Source of the DNA: Paramacrobiotus metropolitanus
Lineage: Eukaryota; Tardigrada; Eutardigrada; Parachela; Macrobiotidae
DNA length: 64,000 nucleotides
Direction: 5' to 3'
Assembly (NCBI RefSeq): GCF_019649055.1
Contig: NW_026570362.1
Location: 244,740-308,739 of the forward strand
In this document: positions 56,301 to 64,000 of the stretch, in pieces
How the letters are laid out: each line of letters starts with the position of its first letter
Numbering within the stretch: position 1 is the stretch's first letter
Program-made: the position numbers and the translations under genes
The notes under the pieces: generated by a model
The model's input: only the letters and a program-made list of their open reading frames with translations
Told to the model about the DNA's origin: nothing
Database searches by the model: none

Positions 56301-57973
56301 CCGCGGCACAAATTAATGTTGATCAGTTCAGATGAATTTCTTTTGAATTCATGAGCAGAAAACCGGTTGACAACCCCGCGGGGCACGCGCAAAACTTGAA
56401 ACCTGAGACACAAACGCATGATCAACCAGGCGTTCGGGGCTGCTGGTGTACATCGGTCTTGCAAGTTTGTGTACTATACATACACCAACGCCAAATAGTA
56501 TCACTACGGTGGCGCTACCCTAGAAAAGCACGATATCGAGTCATGCAGTGCTGACAGTGGCTCGATACACTCAGCAACACCGGAAGTGCGAATACCGCGA
56601 CTGTTTTCGGGCACGGAATGTACGGGCACTATTCTCATTCCCGTAGTTCGATCCCGCCCCAGTTTAGCACGCTTTTTCAAACAGGATCCATTTCACGGAA
56701 CACGGAGCCCTCTCCTGGAAAGCGATCGGCTTGCGGGAATAGAGATTTCGAAACTTGATTGATAAAACATGGTTTTGTGCGAACTGCGAAAAGTACAGTA
56801 CCGGTTGTGTTTATCGATAAACCCGGGCGGCGCCTGGTGTCACTACCAATCGACACCGCGTGAAGGGGCGACATGCATAAGGTGGAACACAAGCCAATAG
56901 TATACCTTAAGTAATAATTTTTATTTACAGATTATATATTATTAATCTGTATATTATATCAGTGGTGGTGGATGTGGATGCAGCAAACGTATGCACGTGC
57001 ACATTGTGCAGGTGCATACGTTAATGGACTATTTTGCATGCATATATGTATTCGCACTAGCATTGCGTAGAGCAGTGTTTTAAAAAAAACGAGTCAGATG
57101 GCTGCTTTGTAGTGCCAGCAGCCTTTTCGTAGAGACATTTTGCATCCACAGCTTTCTAAACAATGGGCATCATCAGCTACCGCCGCTATCATGGAAATCG
57201 GGAAACGTCTGCGTAATCAGAGCGGAAAGGCTCGCTCCCTTATAATTTCGGCAGCGGCTGTCTTTGGAGATACAACAAGAAATGCGCCTTCAGTTATAGG
57301 AACAATCAATAATGTACGGAGTTAAAAAGTTAAATGAGGAATTTCCCTGTGATATTTAGATTTCGCTTTACATGTGCATCACAAATAAAAGCGTGTATTT
57401 CGTAGAAACTAGCAGTGACAATATACTGTAATAGTGTTTTGTGGTGCAATGCATGTGTTGGCACGTGGCTTTAGCGTGCGCCAGTTCCCTAATCGGATGT
57501 TGCGCATACAAACGGTTCTCACGCCAAAGTACAAATCATTTGGCTAAACAAAGCCATAAAACCCTGATGAAAATTGTTCTGAGGGCGCGAAAACAACGTC
57601 CCCGTGCACATACCGCTTCGAAGGTAAGCATAGAACAGATGTGGATCTATAGACTGTACAGCAAGCTGCGCAATGCAGTGACCTTTACGTATAGATATAG
57701 AAACATACATAAAACAAGGGCCCAAACCATTTTCCTCTAAGAATAAGTTCGATTTGAACGGCAATATTCTTGCAAATTTAATTCGTTCTAGCGTTTCAAA
57801 CTGTCTAAAACGTTTGGAAGGAGAACAGTGTGATAAGACATTTCTCAATGTTAGAAAAGCCGAACGAAAACGAATTTCAACCTTTAAAGAGTGTGCAGCA
57901 CAGATCACTGGTACGGCAAATGTTGCGACGACCGCACCTTGAAATGATAGCAAAAAACATCCTTGGATCGAGG
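53306..57973. other. Long stretch without a recognised gene
   Basis: Two overlapping minus-strand frames (54320-54012, 102 codons; 54073-53660, 137 codons) are the only ones with gene-like composition. A one-base shift would join them, but they resemble no family I can name. A 144-codon minus frame at 57519-57953 is also unrecognised. The rest is AT-rich, with no RNA gene, LTR or inverted repeat that I can see. Confidence 0.35.
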
Positions 57974-58106
57974 ACTAGGCGCGGAGGACGGGGAAGAGGA
58001 TGACTGGCAACAGCGCCACGATGCATAGGGGCATCGGCAGCGCTTCCGCCAGAAAAGAGACGCTCATTAGCACCAGTACGTAGGCGCAGCGGGCCGGCTT
58101 CAGGCA
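57974..58106 (-). pseudogene. SLC13 transporter fragment
   Basis: One minus-strand frame reads RCAYVLVLMSVSFLAEALPM, then ALLPVILFPVLRA and a stop. The order CAYVL...M......EALP......LLP..LFP is the first conserved membrane region of SLC13 sodium-dicarboxylate/sulfate cotransporters. Only this exon-sized piece exists here: the frame stops where the protein should continue, and no other SLC13 exons are seen on either side. It is probably a stray duplicated exon. A live exon with a splice site just before the stop cannot be excluded. Confidence 0.5.
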
Positions 58107-59370
58107 CAATACAACTTTTGTTCAAATAAAACATTTATCGCATGTGACCTTTGATGACCTTTACCATCTGCTACATTTTCAAGCCGAGGAGCACTAGATG
58201 CAGGCCTACAATGTTTCTGCTTAAAACTCCTAGCACCGTAATGGCATTAAACGATTATTACTGACTATAGACATTGACTTTGAAAAGTACTGACCATTAA
58301 TTTTAAAACTTAAGTATACATGTACTGCACTCAGTGCACTGAAACAAAAAACGGATGGCTGAAAGTTCAAGCACGTAGCGTGCTTTTGCTCGAGGCATTA
58401 TCAATCATGCAATAGGTTGTGTGGCATAATAATGCTGATGTTATACTGCAAGTGCACGTACAGAGAAAATATACTTGTTTTTCTCTGTACACGTACATGT
58501 ACATGTACATGTACATGTACATACATACTCCATGTGTTCCTCTGAACAGTTTTTGGGCATTTTTTTATACAGTTTTTGCGCATGCAGCAGTTTTTGCGCT
58601 CTTGTTAGTCACTGAAGTATGTACTTATAAAGCTTATTGGTAGCTGTTCATACCAGCATTAAAAATAATTAAATATTTATTCTGGTACATAGCTAATACC
58701 GGTATTATGTACTGTAACCACGTACATACACGCAGTACATACACGCATTCTCTGGATATGTGCCAGCGAATGGAATCCGACGTGCAACCTTTTTACGCCC
58801 GCCCATACGAGAGAAAAATGTACATACCTGCGAAAAACTGTATAACATTTTCGCGTTATTTCGAGCATACGAGTAGCGATGATATCATTTATAAATAAAC
58901 GAAGCCACATTTGCAACTACGCCTTTAATTTTTCGGTGGAAAATGTCGAGCTGAAAAGGTTTTGACTGTGATCTTTGCAGTAAGTGTGCCATTTTGACAA
59001 TCCTGCAACACGGATACCATATTACGAGATCAGCCAGAGAATTCGGGAGGCATTAATATAATCAGTTCTCGTTGCGAGAAAAGTGGGCGTAGTGTTGAAA
59101 AATTTCTGAGTGTCGGCTGTCATCCAATTCGCCATACGAGGTACGTATGCATTATATTTGATTACTCCAGACAGTATATTAATGGGCCGCTCTACTACTG
59201 TATGACGGCGCCACATACTGTACTGCTGCCGGTAATCACTTATACATAACTGCAAGTAAAAATTGTTATTTTATTTGTTTGCTAGTTTCTTCATTTAAAT
59301 ATTTTGCTTTAAATATTTATCTGCTTTTTTCAGACCGTCTGACTGCCACTATTTACGCCTACAAAGCAAA
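58107..59370. other. Intergenic with hairpin and microsatellite
   Basis: No gene recognised. A hairpin and a TACATG repeat lie near 58.46-58.53 kb. The right end is the 5' flank of the LRAT gene. Confidence 0.4.
58458..58530. repeat. Hairpin followed by TACATG microsatellite
   Basis: GTACAGAGAAAA at 58458-58469 is mirrored exactly by TTTTCTCTGTAC at 58479-58490. About five TACATG units follow directly, ending in TACATACATAC. The repeat is itself self-complementary. Confidence 0.75.
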
Positions 59371-60319
59371 ATGCAAAGGATGATCGTAACCATCGATAAC
59401 TTCCTGTCAGCAAATCCATCATTCAGCGAAAACTCCTGGCATAAATATGATTGTACCCGGCTGAGAAATTATCGCTTTGCCGACAGGATTATTATCAGCC
59501 GAGGGTACTACTTTCACATAGCGCTTTACATGGGCGATGGGCGAGTAGTGCATTTTAAACCGGCCAACCGGGAAGAGAATGGCGGTCTTAGGAATGCGGA
59601 CAAATGGTTCGTAGGAGTTGCGGCCATCGACAGCCTTGAAAATGTTGCAGGTACGATAATTAATGTAATTATTATTATTTTATTAACTGCAGCAACTACT
59701 GCTTCATTCATTATTGCTTAATAAGGGGACGACTATATCCGGATCGGTCGGTTTGATCGTGAGGAAGCCGGTGTTTATATACGCCCACGCGAGGATATTA
59801 AGCTGCTGGTGGAAATTTTCGAAAAAGCGCCAAATATATTTAATTACTGCCTGGAACGTTTCAACTGCGAGCATTTTGTCAACTTTCTCAAGGTACGCAC
59901 AGCCAATCTGAGCACACAGTTATCAGCAATTTAAATTTTTTTGGCTGTGACGGAGCTCCTCTGGGTTGTAGTATGCAGCACCAGTTTCCTGCCAGGTTCT
60001 TTTTTGGCACGAGATAAATGCGCAGGCTCGGTCGGCAGGATCCACCATCAGAACCACAGCTGAAAGAGCCGTGAGCACGGTGGGAGGAATAGTGGGAGTG
60101 GTGGGACTGGTGCCAGGAACGCCAGATCAGGAGCGGCCGGATGCGCGCAACGAGGAGCGGCTAGTAGCCATGCTGGAACGAAGAAGCCTGCTGAAAACTA
60201 TACCGGTCTCCACTAGTTTTGCTGACAAGCGGCTTGAACTTGTAGATATTTGTGTCAGCATTGCCAGTGAACTGGAGAACCATCCCCGGGACGAAATTGA
60301 AAATTTCTTTATTTGGTAA
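59371..60319 (+). CDS. LRAT-domain protein (H-rev107/NlpC-P60 like), three exons
   Basis: Exons 59371-59650, 59726-59892 and 60026-60319 join with GT-AG ends and unbroken frame (741 nt, 246 aa). The LRAT catalytic pattern is present: YYFHIALYMGDGRVVHF supplies the histidines, and FNCEHFVNFL supplies the cysteine in the NCEHF context that marks the family. Exon 3 adds a basic stretch, a Gly/Val-rich hydrophobic segment (VSTVGGIVGVVGLV) that may anchor it to a membrane, and an acidic, helical tail (RLELVDICVSIASELENH). Family members transfer acyl groups between phospholipids, or from phospholipid to retinol or ethanolamine phospholipids; the substrate here is unknown. Start at 59371 is the first Met, 7 bases past an acceptor-free AT-rich flank. 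The introns are 75 and 133 bp. Confidence 0.85.
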
Positions 60320-63060
60320 CAGCTATTTTGTTGACTGACATTTTTGCATGTTAACTGCTGCTCCGTATTAGGACGGGCTTTCCTGTAGTTCATGTTCCAT
60401 TCTTTGCTGTGTTCTCATTTTTTTCCTTTGTCAATAATTTATTCCTAGGCTACATCATCGGTATTCTTGCTATGATGCACCGAGGTGTGCCCCACTTACG
60501 GTTGGTTTTTGGCTAGCACTTTGGATGTGTGCTTGAAAGCTTTCGTGATTTTGTGTGTGAAAGAAGTCTCTCTCTCGTGGTTTTGTTAGTTTAGCACATG
60601 GGAATTCATCCAGTGCCTTGAAAAAACAAGCGGCTCTTAACATCATTCCAGTTAGTAGAATAGTATTACTGAAATACAATCAAAGCCAAAGGTAACTCGA
60701 ACAGTGACCATAATGGCTTGTATCAGAAAACATGCCGTTACTGCGCAGAGCGTCAATTGAGCATGTCGGCTGGGTGGCCGGCTGTGCGACAGCATCAATT
60801 CTTCGAGATTGGTCCAGAACGGGTTTTCAAGATACGATCGTACCGCTTGTTGCCGGTGTTGCTATTTTACTGTTGCGCGAAAGTGCATAAGATACAAGTA
60901 CACGTGGACGTTGGGAACAACGTAGTCAAATTGACCATACATGCAGGAAAGTGCAAATTCATTCAGCAACTAAACCTGCCAAATCAGTCAGAATATGCCG
61001 GAACAAGTTCAGCTTGTAATTATACTGTACCTTGATGCTGTCTTTTAATGGTTACCACCGGGCACCGGAAACGAGAAAAAGCAGTCTGCACGGCTTTGAA
61101 TTAGGGATGCGCGTCGAAGATGCACATGCACTATATGCACAAGCAGTATAGAATAAATACAAAATAAATTAATAAAAATAAATTACGTTGTTTTGATTGT
61201 CCATAGGTCTTGCTTGATAAAGAGTGATTCTTGTATCTGTAGACGTTAACCCTAAACCCTAATAAGGTTATTTTATGGTGACGTTTACCTTTGCATTACT
61301 CTTGAGCCAAATTGCAAATTGCTCGGCTGCTTCGCGCAAGAATTCCTCTATCCCGGCCAAGTCATATTGTTTATTTAGAGGCTTTCTAAATCACCAAAAA
61401 CTAACGGGCCCCTGCCCTTACATCCACGGTGCACCAGAAGCAGTGCATAGTTTTAAATTCTACTGTTTGAGCTAAGTCAGCTTACTTTACACTGCCCACT
61501 ATTAGGATGCAAAATCGTGCGAGACCAGCCGCATGCCAGGAGTCCCGAGGACTAAGTATCTCACGGATGACCTTTGCAGTTCTTTGCTACGTTTGGCCGG
61601 CAATGGAAGTTTTTCCTTTTTAATTACACATTATTACTGCGATTGCCATACAACTTGAATGATGAGAGTGATGTATTCGACAAAACGATTTTTATTGGAA
61701 GTTATCGTGGCCTGCAGCTGTTATGACATGGCTGTGCTTGGTTGCCAGTTGATAACTGGTTACGGCAAGAGGACTTACCAATGTACATATGTTCGCCATT
61801 CTGCAGCTGCGGCTGCGTCGAAAAAATAATAATTTCCACGCTGAAATTTCGATAGTTATCTTCCCCAAGGCGATCATAAATTAATGTCTCTCACTAACAG
61901 GAAGAATTAATGCAACAAATGCCGGCCACGCTTAGAACGTTTAGAATAATTATCACAATGTTATTATTACCGTAAGACTAGCCTGCGCCTGAAGTGTGGC
62001 GTTACGGCAGTACATATGGCTAAATCTGGCGCGGTACATAAGCTCCATGTTCAGCCACAACGTCATACTCCAGCCGGCTTACGGCAGCAAGTAAAGATAG
62101 TGCTGAAATGCGATACCGTCATCCCCTCGTATAGAGTATTTCTATATTATACTCTACAGTGCGGTATTTTTCGCCGGTCTATAATGTCGATAAGGGACGG
62201 TGTTGACCCAACACTGTGTGCTAGGTTGAAGTCGGTACGGGGGACGAGACGTTGCCCTGAATACCTGACGGCACTGCGTTCTATTTGTGCAGAAACAAGC
62301 GTCGGTGCCGCAACTATCCAGGCTTGGGTGTTTGAGCTGCCTAGTCTCCGAATCCCCGCAGGCAGGAACACCCTAGCGCTCAGCGCATAGGTTGGCCATC
62401 AACACTCAACCAACTCACACGCCAGTCGGCATTTGCGAAGATACCGATCGAGCGCTGGTTCCTTTCTTCCAGTGACCTTTTCTGGTCGCAAACGCTCCAC
62501 ACCGCCCAGGTCAGCTGTATTTCCTTACTTCCAAGGGTGCCAGGCAAATTTTCTCAGGATGACTTGCACGTTCTACTACGCTTTTAGGCGCACGTTGCTT
62601 GACGTTTCCATGAGGATGATGAACAGCTTCTCCGCCCCTTTTTCCATCTTCCAAACCGTGTTCTAACTAGTATTTTCTAGTCAGAACACGCGATATTATT
62701 ATGATCCACATAATACGACTAGGCTGTACAACTAGGCTAATGCTTTCTGTCCCGGATCTAGAACCTTTTTTGTTTTTATAGTGCATACAAATAGCACCAG
62801 TCCAGGATGCGGCCTATCAGAGTTGTATATCCGAGTTCACATAAAAAACACTGAAGGCAGACACAGTTCCATAAATCGTCATTTGAATTTAGATCCTTAA
62901 AGTAGTCTTACGACAAAATATAGAGGGCTCTGTTTAGCTGGATTAAATTTTCTAGGACGTGCAGTGTTGTGCGCATTACGTAGTGCATTTCCGTGACTGA
63001 ATTTATCCCAGTAATCGCCAGTTACTGTGTGATTTGTAACCATTCCGTTGAGACCCGAAA
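60320..63060. other. Intergenic, no gene recognised
   Basis: Several 80-124 codon frames (60718-61035, 62016-62390, 62433-62666 on the plus strand) lack any family resemblance or splice support. AACCCTAAACCCTAA at about 61248 looks telomere-like but is too short to mean much. The right end is the 5' flank of the last BTB gene. Confidence 0.4.
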
Positions 63061-63893
63061 ATGACGACATCTGACGGAACAAACCCGAAGCAGAAAGCTG
63101 CCGCTTTCGACATCGGTACTGTTTTGCACGCAGCATTTACCAGCGGGGACCTTTGCGATGTGGAGTTCCTGGTCGGGAGTCATTACGGGGAAGATAAGAA
63201 GATCTTCCGAGCGCACAAGTACAGATAAGTCCGTGACGGATGCAAATTGCCGGACCACGTTATCTGCCATAACTGGTTCGCAGGACTATTCTGAGCTTGC
63301 GCAGCCCGGTTTTCCGGGCCTTGTTCTACGGCAGCTTACCCGATCCCTGTGAGCGGCCTGTTGAGGTTCCCGATGTTCATCCTGAAGCATTTGCCAATAT
63401 GCTCAGGTGAATTTATATTTATTTTCTCATTTCCCTGTTGCTACAACCGCTGATCGATACTTTCACATTTAATTTCTATTTTTTTTAGCTATTTGTATGC
63501 CGACCGCGTTGACCTCAACCGCGAGACGGTCTTCCCTACGCTGTACTGCGCCGACAGATACGATGTGCCAGGGCTCCTCGACGCCTGCTTTCAGTTTGCC
63601 ATCAGGGCTCTTGACGTGCGCAGCTGGACTTGGTACACTGCCTTTGCATCCCTCCGTAGATAAACAGTATACAGATCCTCGCTGAACCCGGTGTCTGATG
63701 ACTTTTAGTTTTAGGCGGTTGAATGGCAAGCTACAGTCTTCGTGGAGTCCTGCTTAAAAGTGATAGATGCCCATACCGAAACCGTTCTGCGCTCCAAATA
63801 TTTCACCGCACTGGACAAAAGAACATTGGAGTTGATTCTGCCGCGAAGCACATTGCAGGCAAAGGAGAAAAGCATTTACGAGGCAGTTGCAGC
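63061..63893 (+). CDS. BTB-BACK protein, copy 5, cut by window edge
   Basis: Exons 63061-63218, 63284-63406, 63489 to about 63615 and 63715-63893 follow the family plan, with introns of 65, 82 and about 99 bp. BTB parts: LCDVEFLVGSHYGEDKKIFR, RSPVFRALFYGSLPD, VEVPDVHPEAFANML, LYADRVDLNRETVFPTLYCA and DRYDVPGLLDACFQF. BACK: FVESCLKVIDAHTETVLRSK and RTLELILPRSTLQAKEKSI. The exon 1-2 and exon 4 junction phases match copies 1-3. The end of exon 3 is uncertain: a donor at 63616 keeps phase 0 but makes the exon 33 nt short. This copy is divergent from the minus-strand ones, with a longer N-terminus before the BTB fold. Exons 5 and 6 should lie beyond 64000. Confidence 0.78.
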
Positions 63894-63939
63894 GTATGTG
63901 TATTGCAGTCTTAAATCTTGTATAATATAATCTTATATT

Positions 63940-63958
63940 AAACGTTCCAGGAACGTTT
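63940..63958. repeat. Perfect 19-bp palindrome
   Basis: AAACGTTCCAGGAACGTTT is a perfect inverted repeat around one base, inside the intron after exon 4 of BTB copy 5. It could be chance or a dimeric factor site. Confidence 0.5.
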
Positions 63959-64000
63959 CGTACCAAAGAAAAAAACTGGAACGTTTTTTCCCTTCTTGTA

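Noticed and set aside
61245-61265. Telomere-like AACCCTAAACCCTAA
   Set aside because: Only two units; too short to be an interstitial telomere tract.

Overview
The window is eukaryotic and almost certainly animal. Protein-coding sequence is split by GT-AG introns, many only 57-100 bp and others 500-900 bp. Non-coding DNA is AT-rich, and several proteins belong to animal families: an endosomal-type Na+/H+ exchanger, a CTDSPL2-like phosphatase, a DXO/RAI1 decapping nuclease, an LRAT-domain protein and an SLC13 fragment. Compact introns plus an expanded BTB family would suit a small protostome such as a tardigrade, but nothing here proves the species.

Layout. 0.4-2.8 kb holds an intact six-exon BTB-BACK gene on the minus strand (copy 1). 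3.1-3.5 kb is an inverted-repeat element. 3.8-7.2 kb is a tandem pair of membrane-protein genes, one decayed. 10.6-10.8 kb is a retroelement ORF scrap. 12.47-15.10 kb is a complete, very young LTR retrotransposon that encodes only Gag. 18.1-31.6 kb is a BTB gene nursery: two truncated copies facing apart, copy 2 (one frameshift), copy 3 (intact), a dead copy 4 carrying a tRNA-derived SINE, and loose fragments. 31.7-32.6 kb is a second inverted-repeat element. 35.0-39.6 kb (+) is the CTDSPL2-like gene, convergent with the NHE gene at 41.4-47.2 kb (-). 47.7-48.3 kb is a Tc1/mariner-type MITE. 50.0-51.4 kb (-) is the DXO-like gene. 52.9-53.3 kb is another inverted-repeat element, 58.0 kb an SLC13 scrap, 59.4-60.3 kb (+) a complete three-exon LRAT gene, and from 63.06 kb (+) a BTB gene that runs off the edge.

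The BTB copies share one exon plan (161, 123, 160, 185 and 136 nt, then a long last exon) with conserved intron phases, so splice sites could be set to the base. Their C-terminal region, beyond BTB and BACK, looks like one or two small beta-barrels of Tudor/Agenet type. If so they would be BTB-BACK adaptors with an unusual recognition module.

The strongest oddities are: (i) the Gag-only LTR element with intact LTRs, PBS, PPT and 4-bp TSD, and a leader of 78-87 bp repeats running into the gag start; (ii) at least three, probably four, inverted-repeat elements whose arms are tandem 15-16 bp (or about 40 bp) units around a shared CTTAGGTTTT-like core; (iii) the BTB expansion; and (iv) repeated single-base frame breaks in otherwise intact exons, including conserved genes, which raises the question of consensus errors.
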